Source: Billgrantia gudaonensis
Lineage (GTDB): Bacteria; Pseudomonadota; Gammaproteobacteria; Pseudomonadales; Halomonadaceae
Direction: 5' to 3'
DNA: 64,000 bases
NCBI RefSeq assembly: GCF_900100195.1
Contig: NZ_FNES01000001.1
Coordinates: 362,356 to 426,355 of the forward strand
Shown here: piece by piece, positions 16,531 through 25,836 of the stretch
Layout: the number at the start of each line of letters is the position of its first letter
How positions within the stretch are numbered: the stretch's first letter is position 1
Position numbers and translations under genes: made by a program
Notes under the pieces: generated by a model
Told to the model about the DNA's origin: nothing
Seen by the model: only the letters and a program-made list of their open reading frames with translations
The model's database searches: none

Positions 16531-16599
16531 GTCTCCGAAGCGAAATGCGGGTTGTCTTCGCCTTCGATGGAACTCATCACGATGCAGGAGCGAGAGAGT

Positions 16600-17085
16600 A
16601 TGGGTACGCCAGCAAAGAACACGATTTGTCTTTGGTACGATGGTGACGCCGAGGAGGCGGCGCGGTTTTACGCCAAGACCTTTCCCGATTCCTCCGTCGA
16701 CGCGGTGCACCGTGCACCGGGAGATTATCCGTCCGGGAGGCAAGGGGATGTCTTGACGGTCGAGTTCACCGTGATGGGCATTCCCTGCCTCGGGCTCAAT
16801 GGCGGCCCCGCCTTCAAGCACAGCGAAGCGTTCTCGTTTCAGGTGGCAACCGCCGACCAAGCCGAAACGGATCGCTACTGGAATGCGATCGTCGGCAATG
16901 GCGGCCAAGAGAGTGCGTGCGGCTGGTGCAAGGACAGATGGGGATTGTGTTGGCAGATTACGCCGATCGCCCTGACGAAAGCGATTACCGGTCCCGATCG
17001 CGTGGCCGCCAAGCGGGCGTTCGAGGCGATGATGGAGATGAAGAAGATCGACATCGCGGCAATCGAGGCGGCGCTCCGCGGTTGA
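16600..17085 (+). CDS. PhnB/VOC-superfamily protein (3-demethylubiquinone methyltransferase-like fold)
   Basis: A 161-residue vicinal-oxygen-chelate protein of the PhnB-like type often mislabelled as 3-demethylubiquinone 3-methyltransferase. Signature segments: CLWYDGDAEEAARFYAKTFP, LTVEFTVMGIPCLGLNGGP, FKHSEAFSFQVATADQAE, and CGWCKDRWGLCWQITP. It has no SAM-binding motif, so methyltransferase activity is unlikely. The start at 16600 has AGGAG about 10 bases upstream; longer in-frame starts exist at 16552 and 16567. Located 69 bases after the DHFR-like gene and probably co-transcribed. Confidence 0.82.
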   Translation: MGTPAKNTICLWYDGDAEEAARFYAKTFPDSSVDAVHRAPGDYPSGRQGDVLTVEFTVMGIPCLGLNGGPAFKHSEAFSFQVATADQAETDRYWNAIVGNGGQESACGWCKDRWGLCWQITPIALTKAITGPDRVAAKRAFEAMMEMKKIDIAAIEAALRG

Positions 17086-17166
17086 GAGTGCCTCTTCGAC
17101 GCGTGCATCTTGGGCGCGCCTGGTAGTGCCGAACCGTTCTTCTGGTGAGGGGCGCAGGCTCAGGAT

Positions 17167-17194
17167 GGCCCCGCGCGGTGCTGACAGCGGGGCC
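17167..17194 (-). terminator. GC-rich hairpin between the VOC gene and the convergent dehydrogenase gene
   Basis: GGCCCCGC and GCGGGGCC pair perfectly across a 12-base loop in the 120-bp convergent interval. There is no T-run on either side, so it is at best a weak or factor-assisted terminator. Confidence 0.35.
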
Positions 17195-17205
17195 GGTCGT
17201 AGACC

Positions 17206-18093
17206 TCAATCGCCGTCTTCGGGGCGATAGGCTTCCACCAGCGTGGCCGGATCGTGCTCGGCGTGGCCGTGGCTGGCGTGGGCGCGCATCAGCTGTGCCG
17301 CCAGTCCGCTCATGGGCGTGGCGCTGCCGGCACGTTGGCTCTGGGCCACTGCCATGTCGAGATCCTTGAGCAGAGTGCGCAGGTGCCAGGGCGGTTTTTC
17401 GTAGTCGCTGGCCGCCATGCGCGGTACGAGAATCTGGAAGGGCTTGGAGTCGGCGTGCCCGCCGGAGAGCGCCTCGGTGAGTCGGCCGGCATCCACGCCA
17501 CTGACCTCGGCGAGGGCCACCATCTCGGCGATCACCGCCGCCTGGCAGCCGACGATCATCTGGTTGCACACTTTCGTTACCTGGCCACTGCCTACCGGGC
17601 CCATGTGCGTCAGCCGGGCGGATATCGGCTCGACCAGGGGGCGGATGGCGTCGATGTCCTCGCTCTCGCCGCCGGCCATCATCACCAGCGTGCCGGACTC
17701 GGCGCCTGCCACGCCGCCGGAGACGGGGCAGTCCACCCAGCGCATGCCGCACTCGCTGTCCAGCCACTCGGCGAAGTCTCGCGTGGCGGCCGGGTCGCTG
17801 CTGGAGAAGTCGATCAGCCGCTGTCCGCTGCGGCCGTACTGAGCGACGCCGCCGTCGCCGAACACCACCGACTCCACGGCGGCGGTATTCGCCAGGCAAA
17901 GCATCACCACGTCGACGCTTTCCACCAGCTCGCCGATGGAGCCTGCCACCTTGGCTCCGGCTTCGCGCAGCGTTTCGGCCTTGTCGGGCGAGCGGTTCCA
18001 TACGGTCACGTCGAAGCTGGCATCCAGCAGGCAGCGCGTCATGGGATCGCCCATCAGACCGATCCCGATGAAACCGAGGCGAGGGGATGTCAT
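17206..18093 (-). CDS. NAD(P)-dependent beta-hydroxyacid dehydrogenase (3-hydroxyisobutyrate dehydrogenase family)
   Basis: A 295-residue member of the 3-hydroxyisobutyrate/tartronate-semialdehyde reductase family. The Rossmann motif is GFIGIGLMGDPM (residues 7-18). The substrate-site motif DCPVSGGVAGAESGTLVMMAGG (around 120) and the catalytic lysine in GSGQVTKVCNQMIVG (near 170) are intact. The substrate could be 3-hydroxyisobutyrate, tartronate semialdehyde or a related acid; the neighbours do not decide. LtnD-type dehydrogenases of this family act with OtnK and OtnC, but those genes are 44 kb away here. The start at 18093 opens directly into the first beta strand. Confidence 0.87.
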   Translation of the reverse strand: MTSPRLGFIGIGLMGDPMTRCLLDASFDVTVWNRSPDKAETLREAGAKVAGSIGELVESVDVVMLCLANTAAVESVVFGDGGVAQYGRSGQRLIDFSSSDPAATRDFAEWLDSECGMRWVDCPVSGGVAGAESGTLVMMAGGESEDIDAIRPLVEPISARLTHMGPVGSGQVTKVCNQMIVGCQAAVIAEMVALAEVSGVDAGRLTEALSGGHADSKPFQILVPRMAASDYEKPPWHLRTLLKDLDMAVAQSQRAGSATPMSGLAAQLMRAHASHGHAEHDPATLVEAYRPEDGD

Positions 18094-18290
18094 GGCATGT
18101 CTCCAGCGGCGGTCGAAAACTCCAGCATGCGCGATGGAAGGGTTTTCCAGCAAGTCGACATGTCGCTCGGCCGGACGAGCTGGCGCCTGGCAATCGACGC
18201 GAAGAGGCAAGAGGCGGGCGAGAGGCGCGGAGTGTCGTTCGTAAGGGACGTTTTGCGCCACTGTGGTGCGGCTTGCGGCAAGAATGGCGG

Positions 18291-18318
18291 TTGATGGTGC
18301 GGTGCAGCGTGATAGGAT
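18291..18318 (+). promoter_or_regulatory. Predicted sigma70 promoter of the candidate small RNA
   Basis: TTGATG (18291-18296) and TAGGAT (18313-18318) are separated by 16 bp, giving a plausible -35/-10 pair. A start near 18325 would precede the first hairpin by a few bases. Confidence 0.45.
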
Positions 18319-18324
18319 GGTGGG

Positions 18325-18530
18325 CAATGACAAAGCCTTGGCCATAGTTTTTATTCAAGGCTTTGAATGCAAAGGATTGTTTTGTTTTTGGCCTGAATAT
18401 CGCTTTATTCTTGGCAAGCGAACAAGCGGTAGGGAGACGAATCGCCTCCCTGACCCACATCGCCACCGACGTGGCGATATACCGAGTGAGCTGGCGTGCT
18501 CCTACTGGTCCCCTTCGGGGGACCTTTTTT
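18325..18530 (+). ncRNA. Candidate free-standing small RNA of about 205 nt
   Basis: Between two minus-strand genes, a plus-strand unit has a sigma70-like promoter at its left and a strong terminator at its right but no credible reading frame. It can fold into four hairpins. AAAGCCTTG/CAAGGCTTT (18332-18340 and 18356-18364) makes a 9-bp stem. GGGAG...CTCCC, at about 18430-18450, makes a short stem. ATCGCCAC/GTGGCGAT, at about 18460-18480, makes an 8-bp stem around CGAC. The fourth is the terminator hairpin. The A/T-rich segment between the first and second hairpins (18365-18420) is single-stranded-looking and could be a Hfq or target-pairing site. I do not recognise a named RNA family. An attenuated mRNA leader is unlikely because no plus-strand gene follows. 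Confidence 0.5.
18507..18530 (+). terminator. Rho-independent terminator of the candidate small RNA
   Basis: GGTCCCC-TTCG-GGGGACC is a 7-bp perfect stem with a UUCG tetraloop followed by six T residues. It works only for plus-strand transcription; the minus-strand side has no T-run. Confidence 0.9.
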
Positions 18531-18600
18531 ATGTGTCGTCCGCAGAGAAGCCTCGTTCACAGCCGTGGAAGAGACAATGCGACCTTGGTCGGTGTGCGAC

Positions 18601-20391
18601 TCACGAGGCCGTGGTCGCCGATCGGGAAGCCGCCTGCGGGCCGAACTGCAGCTCGGCAAAGTGGCGATAGAGGGGGCTGCGTTCGAGCAGTTCCGCGTGA
18701 CTGCCGCTGGCGACGAGACGTCCCCGGTCGAGCACGATCAGTCGGTCGGCCGCCATGACGGTGGCCAGACGATGGGCGATCACCAGGCTGGTGCGGCCGA
18801 CCATCAGTCGGTCGAGCGCTTGTTGAACCTGTCGTTCGCTTTCGGCGTCCAGTGCGCTGGTGGCTTCGTCGAGCAGTAGCACGCGCGGATCCTTGAGCAG
18901 GGCGCGGGCGATGGCGAGCCGTTGCCGCTGGCCGCCGGAGAGCTGCACGCCGCCGGGTCCGAGTGAGGTGTCCAGGCCGTTTGGCAGCTCATCGATGAAG
19001 GTCAGGGCGTTGGCGTCGGCGGCAGCACGGCGCAGTTCGGCCACGGTGGCCTGGGGGTTGCCGTAGCGTAGGTTCTCGGCCACGGTGCCGGTGAACAGCA
19101 CCGGTTCCTGCGCGACCAGCCCCATGGCTCGACGGAGGTCGCGAGGATCGAGGTCGCGCAGCTCGATACCGTCGAGGCGGATGCGGCCGGAATCCGGATC
19201 GTAAAAGCGCAGCAGCAGGGCGAGCAGCGTGCTCTTGCCGGCACCCGAAGGACCCACCAGGGCCACCCGCTCGCCCGGCTCGACGATCAGGTCGAAGGCT
19301 TCCAGGGCCGGCTCTTCACGGCTTGGGTAGGTGTAGCTCACCGATTCGAACGTCAGCTTGCCGGCCAGCGGTGAGGGAAGCGCCATGGCGTGGGGCGGGG
19401 CGGTGATGGTGGGCTGGGCGTCGAGAAGTTCGAACAGACGCTCTGCTGCGCCTGCTGCGCGCTGCACGTCGCCGGCCACTTCGGCCAAGGTGGCCACCGC
19501 ACCGGCGGCGAGTACGGCGTAGAAGATGAAGGCCGAGAGCTCGCCGGCCGTCATGCGCCCGGCGAGCACGGCCTCGCCGCCTTGCCATAGCATCACGCCC
19601 ACGGCGAGGAACACCGCGAGCATGGCGATGCCGGTGAGCCATGCCCGCTGGCGGGTACGTGCCACGGCCGTGTCGAAGGCTTCCTCGACCCGGACGCCGT
19701 AGTCATGGCGGTCTTCGGTTTCGTGCGTGAACGCCTGCACGGTACGTATGCCGCCGAGTGTCTCGCCAGCATAGCGGCCGAGTTCGGCCACGCGGTCCTG
19801 ACTCGAGCGCGACAGCCGGCGTACGCGGCGGCCGAACCACAGGATCGGCAGCACGGTCAGAGGAATGCCCAGCAGTACCAGCCCCGAGAGCCAGGGTTGG
19901 GTGATGAGCATCAGTACCGTGGCACCGATGAGCATCACCAGGTTGCGTAGCGCCAGCGAGATCGACGAGCCAAACAGCGTCTGCAGCACGCTGGTGTCGG
20001 CGGTCAGGCGTGAAGCGATTTCTCCGGGGCCCTGAGCCGAGACGGTGGCATCTTCGAAAAAGCCTGGCTCGAGCTCGAGCAAGTGGTCGAAGACCCGCCG
20101 ACGCAGATCGGCAGCCAGGCGTTCGCCGATCCAGGTGACCAGGTAGTAGCGGAGTGCCGAGGCGCTCGCGAGCAGTCCCACCACCCCGAGCATCAGCGCC
20201 AGCGTCTGGGCAATTCCGCCTCGATCCCGAGCGAGAAAACCCTGGTCGATCACCAGGCGCAGTCCCTGGCCCAGCAGCAGTACGCAGCCAGCCGCCATCA
20301 GCAGTGCCAGCGCTGCCACGGCCAGGCGCAGGCGATGAGGCCGCAGCATGCGGGTCAGGCGCAGGAGTATACGCGGATCGGGGTGGGGCAT
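18601..20391 (-). CDS. ABC exporter half-transporter (MsbA/ABCB-like, fused permease and ATPase)
   Basis: A 596-residue half-transporter that should work as a homodimer in the inner membrane. The N-terminal exporter membrane domain has six helices (residues 20-300). The nucleotide-binding domain has Walker A GPSGAGKST (about 380), signature LSGGQRQRLAIARAL (about 485), Walker B VLLLDEATSALD and the switch histidine in VIAHRLATV. The fold is that of lipid or drug exporters (MsbA, LmrA, BmrA types). MsbA itself is usually followed by lpxK, which is absent here, so the substrate is open. No strong terminator is seen after it on the minus strand. Confidence 0.9.
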   Translation of the reverse strand: MPHPDPRILLRLTRMLRPHRLRLAVAALALLMAAGCVLLLGQGLRLVIDQGFLARDRGGIAQTLALMLGVVGLLASASALRYYLVTWIGERLAADLRRRVFDHLLELEPGFFEDATVSAQGPGEIASRLTADTSVLQTLFGSSISLALRNLVMLIGATVLMLITQPWLSGLVLLGIPLTVLPILWFGRRVRRLSRSSQDRVAELGRYAGETLGGIRTVQAFTHETEDRHDYGVRVEEAFDTAVARTRQRAWLTGIAMLAVFLAVGVMLWQGGEAVLAGRMTAGELSAFIFYAVLAAGAVATLAEVAGDVQRAAGAAERLFELLDAQPTITAPPHAMALPSPLAGKLTFESVSYTYPSREEPALEAFDLIVEPGERVALVGPSGAGKSTLLALLLRFYDPDSGRIRLDGIELRDLDPRDLRRAMGLVAQEPVLFTGTVAENLRYGNPQATVAELRRAAADANALTFIDELPNGLDTSLGPGGVQLSGGQRQRLAIARALLKDPRVLLLDEATSALDAESERQVQQALDRLMVGRTSLVIAHRLATVMAADRLIVLDRGRLVASGSHAELLERSPLYRHFAELQFGPQAASRSATTAS

Positions 20392-20469
20392 CTCAGCGGG
20401 CCGAAACGGTGGAAGGCGAAGCGTTACCGTACGATACCAGCCCGCTCGAAGACGAGCACGGTTCCGGCG

Positions 20470-21711
20470 CTAATGCCCTGCCGAGACCTTGACGTCGGTC
20501 AGCAACGACACCTGCGGGTCGGCCACCACGACACGATTGCGACCGCGCGTCTTGCCGGCGTACAGCGCCTGGTCGGCGCGCAGCAGGGCGCCGTCGAGCT
20601 CGACTTCGTGCGCTTCGACGCGGCTGATGCCCACCGTGACCGACAGCGGGCCGAGGTCGTCGATGTCGGGTAGCGTCAGTTGGGTGACCTTCTCGCGCAA
20701 GCGTTCGCCAATGGAGGCGGCGGTGTGCAGATTGGCGTTGGGGAAGGCCAGCACGAACTCTTCGCCGCCGTAGCGGCCGATGATGTCGGTGTCCCGGAGA
20801 ACGGACTGGCAGCAGTCGGCCACGGCGGCCAGCACGCGATCGCCCGTGGCGTGACCGTACCGATCGTTGAGACGCTTGAAGTGGTCGATGTCCACCATGC
20901 ACATCGCCAGCGGGGTCCGTTCGCGAAGGGCGCGGCTGAGCTCGCGGTTGGCCAGCTCGAAGAAGTGGCGGCGATTGGCGATGCCGGTCAACTCGTCGGT
21001 GGTGGCCATGTGGCGCAACCGCTCCTCGAGCAGACGGCGCTCTTCGATCTCGCGATGCAGCTGGCGATTGATTTCGCGCTCTTCGAGCAACGATGCGAAC
21101 TGGTTGCGCTGCAGGCGATCGAGGCGCGTCAGCGTCAGGCTGCCCAGCATATTGACGAAGCCCATCAAAAGCAGGCCGGTGAACATCAGCTCAGGGGCCA
21201 GGCTCGACCATATCAGCATCGCCGTGACCACCCCGCTGGCCAGGTAGGCGTTCCAGGCCAGAATCCAGGGGAAGCGGTTGGGCACGAACAGGTAGAGCAC
21301 CATGCTGGCGAAGATCATCGAGGCGAGGTGGATGCCGATCTGATCCGGGCGCAGGGGAATGGTAGTCATCAGTCCGGTGAGGCACAGCAGGCAGATGACG
21401 TTGACCGGCAGTGGGCGCTGGGCGAGCGCCGGGCGCTTGAGCGTCGCCATGGCCAAGGCCACGCAGCTCAGCGCCACGGCCACGCGCATCACCAGCAGCC
21501 AGCCGTACGCCTCACCCATGCCGAGCAGGGCATAATCGGCGAGGCTGAAGGCGAGAAAGAGTCCGGCAGCAGACCACAACGCATAGCGTAGCTGGCAGGC
21601 GTGGTGGGTCTGCATCGTGCGCTGGAACAGGGCTTCCAGGGTCGGCTCGCTGAATTCGGAGTACCAGTTGAGCCGAGTGTTTGCCTTAGCGTCGGATACG
21701 CCTGATGCCAT
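20470..21711 (-). CDS. Membrane diguanylate cyclase (six-helix sensor plus GGEEF)
   Basis: A 413-residue c-di-GMP synthase. The N-terminal 220 residues contain about six membrane helices and no recognisable extracytoplasmic domain. A short coiled coil (LLEEREINRQLHREIEERRLLEERL) links to the GGDEF domain, which starts with TTDELTGIANRRHF and has MVDIDHFKRLNDRYGH for metal and substrate binding. The active site is GGEEF near residue 335. The inhibitory I-site RxxD (RDTD) is present five residues before it, so unlike the cyclase at 7302 this one should be product-inhibited. The signal is unknown. Confidence 0.9.
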   Translation of the reverse strand: MASGVSDAKANTRLNWYSEFSEPTLEALFQRTMQTHHACQLRYALWSAAGLFLAFSLADYALLGMGEAYGWLLVMRVAVALSCVALAMATLKRPALAQRPLPVNVICLLCLTGLMTTIPLRPDQIGIHLASMIFASMVLYLFVPNRFPWILAWNAYLASGVVTAMLIWSSLAPELMFTGLLLMGFVNMLGSLTLTRLDRLQRNQFASLLEEREINRQLHREIEERRLLEERLRHMATTDELTGIANRRHFFELANRELSRALRERTPLAMCMVDIDHFKRLNDRYGHATGDRVLAAVADCCQSVLRDTDIIGRYGGEEFVLAFPNANLHTAASIGERLREKVTQLTLPDIDDLGPLSVTVGISRVEAHEVELDGALLRADQALYAGKTRGRNRVVVADPQVSLLTDVKVSAGH

Positions 21712-22065
21712 TTGCCACCATCCTTGAGGGCGGCGGTCGCGTCGGCCGCTCCCTTCCCTTCAGTTCGGTAACGGCTTCGGTGTCATCGGCGGCAGGCGCC
21801 GACGACATGGCCGTCTCTCAAACCGAATCATGGCAGGAATCACAGCGCCTTCCAGTGGCTTGAAAGAATGTCATTCAGAGCTGACAAAACCTGTAAGAGA
21901 ATGCCTACAAAGCAAGAATGAGCCATTCGATCAGTCGTTGCTATCAGTCGATCTCCTTTTTCCCAGCCGCTGTGCGGGTTAGCGTTCACTGACTCTGAAA
22001 GAGGCGTCCGGCGCTCGGCCATGGCCAACGGACGGGCTATGCAGCGTCGCCAGACTGCCCGTTTC
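21712..22065. other. Gene-free interval upstream of the GGEEF cyclase
   Basis: A 354-bp stretch between the cyclase start and the end of yadH, both minus-strand. The part at 21840-21990 is less GC-rich than its surroundings and probably holds the cyclase promoter. The only structure I see is a direct repeat ATCAGTCG at 21930-21937 and 21943-21950. A 62-codon minus-strand frame (21840-22028) has no convincing ribosome site or recognisable product. Confidence 0.4.
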
Positions 22066-22838
22066 TCACGGCTTGAGCCGATAGCCGGTACGGAAGATCC
22101 AGGCCACCACCGCCAGCGCCACGCCCAGGAACAGCAGGATCATGGCCAGGCTCACCCATGGGCTCACGTCGCTGATGCCGTAGAAGCTCCAGCGAAAGCC
22201 GCTCACCAGGTAGACCACCGGATTGGCCAGCGTGACTGCCTGCCAGAAAGGGGGCAGCATGTCGATGGAGTAGAAGGTGCCGCCGAGGAAGGTGAGCGGC
22301 GTGATGACGAGCAGCGGAACCAGCTGCAGCTTCTCGAAGCCATCGGCCCAGATGCCGATGATGAAGCCGAGCAGGCTGAAGGTCACCGCGGTGAGCACCA
22401 GAAACAGTACCATCATGAACGGATGCTGGATGGAGTAGGGCACGAACAGTCGTGCCGTCACCAAGACGATGGCGCCGAGAATCAATGACTTGGTGGCTGC
22501 CGCGCCGACATAGCCGAGCACTACCTCGACATACGACATGGGTGCCGACAGCACCTCGTAGATCGTGCCGGAGAAGCGCGGGAAAAAGATACCGAAGGAG
22601 GCGTTGGAAACGCTCTGGGTGAGCAGCATCAGCATGATCAACCCTGGCACGATGAAGGCGCCATAGCTGACGCCTTCCACCTCGCTGATGCGCGTGCCGA
22701 TGGCGGCACCGAACACCACGAAGTAGAGCGAGGTGGATATCACCGGTGAGACGATGCTCTGCAGGACGGTGCGCAGACTGCGTGCCATTTCGGCGAGGTA
22801 GAGGGTCTTGACGGATTGCAGGTTCATGTTCCTGATGT

Positions 22839-22842
<4 letters not shown>
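22066..22842 (-). CDS. yadH: ABC-2 type permease, YadH-like
   Basis: A 258-residue ABC-2 family permease with six predicted helices and the family signature [27 protein letters not shown] near residue 190. It forms an exporter with the ATPase encoded immediately upstream; its ATG overlaps that gene's stop by 4 bases. Length and pairing match E. coli YadH of the YadGH transporter, whose substrate is not established. An in-frame second ATG lies 15 bases downstream at 22827. Confidence 0.88.
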
Positions 22843-23769
<927 letters not shown>

Positions 23770-23777
<8 letters not shown>

Positions 23778-23976
23778 GGGTGATGTCCTCGCTGAACGTC
23801 AGGTCGACGTCGATGCCGGCCACCTGCACGCGCACGCTGGCCGGCAGCGATTCATCGCCGCGCAGGCGGCCGTCGGCCAGGGCCTCGCGAACGGCTTGCT
23901 CGATGGCCTGCTGTGAATTCACACCCACGTTTTTCAGCAGTTTGCGAATGCTCTGGTGGAAGGCGTCGTCGTTCAT
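23770..23976 (-). CDS. Small conserved protein (DUF6494-like), 68 residues
   Basis: A 68-residue soluble protein starting [20 protein letters not shown] and ending in a strand-rich [21 protein letters not shown]. It resembles the DUF6494 family; the function is unknown. GAGGAA lies 6 bases before the ATG. The gene overlaps yadG by 8 bases, so it is the first gene of the yadGH operon. The frame is open further upstream to 24705 but that part is the antiparallel reading of the glutathione transferase gene region. Confidence 0.75.
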
Positions 23977-24068
23977 CGGGCGTTCCTCGAGACGGGTGGC
24001 TGGCTGACGATCGATGTCGAAGCATAGCATGCGAATCGATGGCCGCAGGAGCGGCGATGCCGAATCCT

Positions 24069-24698
24069 TCATGGCAGCGGAATCTCGTTGACCCATTTCG
24101 GGCAGTGGTAGCCGCGCGCCACGGCAGGGCGTCTGGCGATCTCGACGTACCAGCGCCTGACGTTGGGGTACTCCCCGAGATCGATCCGCTGCCACTCGAA
24201 GCGTGAGGCCCACGGCCAGATGGCGATGTCGGCGATGCTGTATTCGTCGGCCACGAAGTCGCGATCGGCGAGCCGCTTGTCGAGTACGCCATACAGGCGA
24301 TGCGCTTCGCGTTGGAAACGTTCTTCGGCATAGGGCGCTCGTCCGGCGTTGAATTTCACGAAATGATGGACCTGACCGAGGATGGGGCCGAATCCGCCCA
24401 TCTGCCACATCAGCCACTCCAAGACCCGATGACGAGCTTCGCCGGCACTCGGCAGCAGCTGCCCCGTCTTCTCGGCCAGATAGATCATGATGGCCCCCGA
24501 CTCCATCAGGTCGATGCCGGTGTCGTGATCGTGAATCGCGGGGATCTTGTTGTTGGGGCTGACGGCGAGAAAGTCGGGGGAGAACTGCTCGCCCTGGGTG
24601 ATGTCCACGGCGTGGGTGCGGTAGGGCAAGCCGAGCTCTTCTAGCAAAATGGAGACCTTGCGGCCGTTGGGGGTGCTCCAGGTCCACAGATCGATCAT
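24069..24698 (-). CDS. Glutathione S-transferase-like disulfide reductase (YfcG-like)
   Basis: A 209-residue GST-fold protein. The N-terminal thioredoxin-like domain begins MIDLWTWSTPNGRKVSILLE and includes the cis-proline region NNKIPAIHDHDTGI and the glutathione-binding ESGAIMIYLAEKTG. The helical domain has QWxxxxxFGPxLGQxHHF-type residues (GGFGPILGQVHHF). This pattern matches the YfcG/YghU nu-class enzymes, which have disulfide reductase activity with glutathione. Start 24698 has GAGGAG 8 bases upstream; a longer frame to 24749 is less likely. Confidence 0.9.
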   Translation of the reverse strand: MIDLWTWSTPNGRKVSILLEELGLPYRTHAVDITQGEQFSPDFLAVSPNNKIPAIHDHDTGIDLMESGAIMIYLAEKTGQLLPSAGEARHRVLEWLMWQMGGFGPILGQVHHFVKFNAGRAPYAEERFQREAHRLYGVLDKRLADRDFVADEYSIADIAIWPWASRFEWQRIDLGEYPNVRRWYVEIARRPAVARGYHCPKWVNEIPLP

Positions 24699-24867
24699 CG
24701 TGCACTCCTCGTGATTGTCGTGACCGCTACAAGATAGCAGCCCGCTCATGCCGGTCTTTTACGCTGGAACCACGGTTGGCGTCGCCGCGACTGACCGCTC
24801 TGGCCGGCTATGTCAGAATATCGTCAGCGTCAGGGTCACCGGCGATAGCCGCGATGGAGGAGAGGAG

Positions 24868-25836
24868 ATGACCGATCAGCTAGAGGCCGACGCCGGCATA
24901 CCGGTCGGCATCAGCGCGTGCCTGATGGGCGAGCAGGTGCGTTACAACGGCGGACACAAGCGTTCGCGCTACTGTCTGGACGTACTCGCCGAGCGTTTCC
25001 GTCTGGAACCCTTCTGTCCGGAGCTGGAGGCCGGTCTGGGCGTGCCTCGCGACCCCATTCGCCTGGTCGGCAAGCCCGGTGAGGATCCGCGCCTGGTGGG
25101 TACCAAGGACCCCAGCCTGGATGTCACCGAGCGCCTGGCCGAGGTGAGCGAACGGTTCGTGGAGCAACACCGCCACCTGCGCGGTTTCATCCTCATGAAG
25201 GGGTCGCCGAGCTGTGGCCTGGAGCGAGTCAAGGTCTATCACGACAACGGCATGCCCAGTCACAGCGACTCGGGTGCCTTCGTGCGTGCTCTGCGTCTTC
25301 ATTACCCCGAGCTGCCGCTGGAGGAAGAGGCGCGCATGAACGACGCCGTGTTGCGCGAGAACTTCATCACTCGCGTCTACGCTTTCGACGACTGGAAGCG
25401 CCACGTCGAGCCCGCTCCCAGCCACCACGTCCTGCTGCAATTCCACAGCCGCCAGAAGTACCTGCTGATGGCTCACCACGTGGAAGCCTACCGCGAGCTG
25501 GGTCGCTATCTGGCCGACGCCGGCCGGCGCCCGCTCGAGGAAGCCATGCAACACTACCTGCAACGCTTCATGGCGGCACTCTCGCGGCCGGCCACGCGCA
25601 AGACCCACGCCAACGCGCTGATGCACGTGCTGGGCTATCTGAAGCGTTCTCTGGACGGTGAGATCAGGCAGGATCTGCTCGCCGCCATCGAAGACTATCG
25701 CCAGGGGCACGTACACCTCGCCGTGCCCATCCGGATGATCAACCACTACATCAAGCGTCACGGCTCCGACTACGTTCGCGCCCAGACCTATCTCGACCCT
25801 CATCCCTACGAGCTGGGGCTGCGCAACGCGATTTGA
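24868..25836 (+). CDS. DUF523-DUF1722 fusion protein (YbgA-like)
   Basis: A 322-residue two-domain protein. DUF523 (residues 10-155) shows ISACLMGEQVRYNGGHKRS, FCPELEAGLGVPR and ILMKGSPSCGLERVKVY, with conserved cysteines. DUF1722/YbgA (about 185-320) shows HSRQKYLLMAHHVEAYRELG and LKRSLDGEIRQDL. The role is uncertain; such fusions are often near photolyase or methyltransferase genes. GGAGAGGAG lies 3-8 bases before the ATG. The stop overlaps the TTG start of the next gene by 2 bases (TTGA), indicating coupled translation with the methyltransferase. Confidence 0.85.
   Translation: MTDQLEADAGIPVGISACLMGEQVRYNGGHKRSRYCLDVLAERFRLEPFCPELEAGLGVPRDPIRLVGKPGEDPRLVGTKDPSLDVTERLAEVSERFVEQHRHLRGFILMKGSPSCGLERVKVYHDNGMPSHSDSGAFVRALRLHYPELPLEEEARMNDAVLRENFITRVYAFDDWKRHVEPAPSHHVLLQFHSRQKYLLMAHHVEAYRELGRYLADAGRRPLEEAMQHYLQRFMAALSRPATRKTHANALMHVLGYLKRSLDGEIRQDLLAAIEDYRQGHVHLAVPIRMINHYIKRHGSDYVRAQTYLDPHPYELGLRNAI

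Noticed and set aside
15443..17085. Mobile element carrying the cupin, DHFR-like and VOC genes
   Set aside because: Codon use seems milder than in the neighbours, but no repeats, integrase or target duplications are seen.
16600..17085. Ubiquinone-pathway methyltransferase for the PhnB-like protein
   Set aside because: It resembles proteins labelled 3-demethylubiquinone methyltransferase but has no SAM-binding motif; it is a VOC-fold protein.
18363..18758. Plus-strand frame of 131 codons starting TTG across the candidate small RNA
   Set aside because: It runs through the strong terminator hairpin and into the antisense of the ABC exporter; no ribosome site.
21840..22028. A 62-codon minus-strand frame before the GGEEF cyclase gene
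   Set aside because: No convincing ribosome site, no recognisable product, and an upstream region that overlaps the yadH 3' side.
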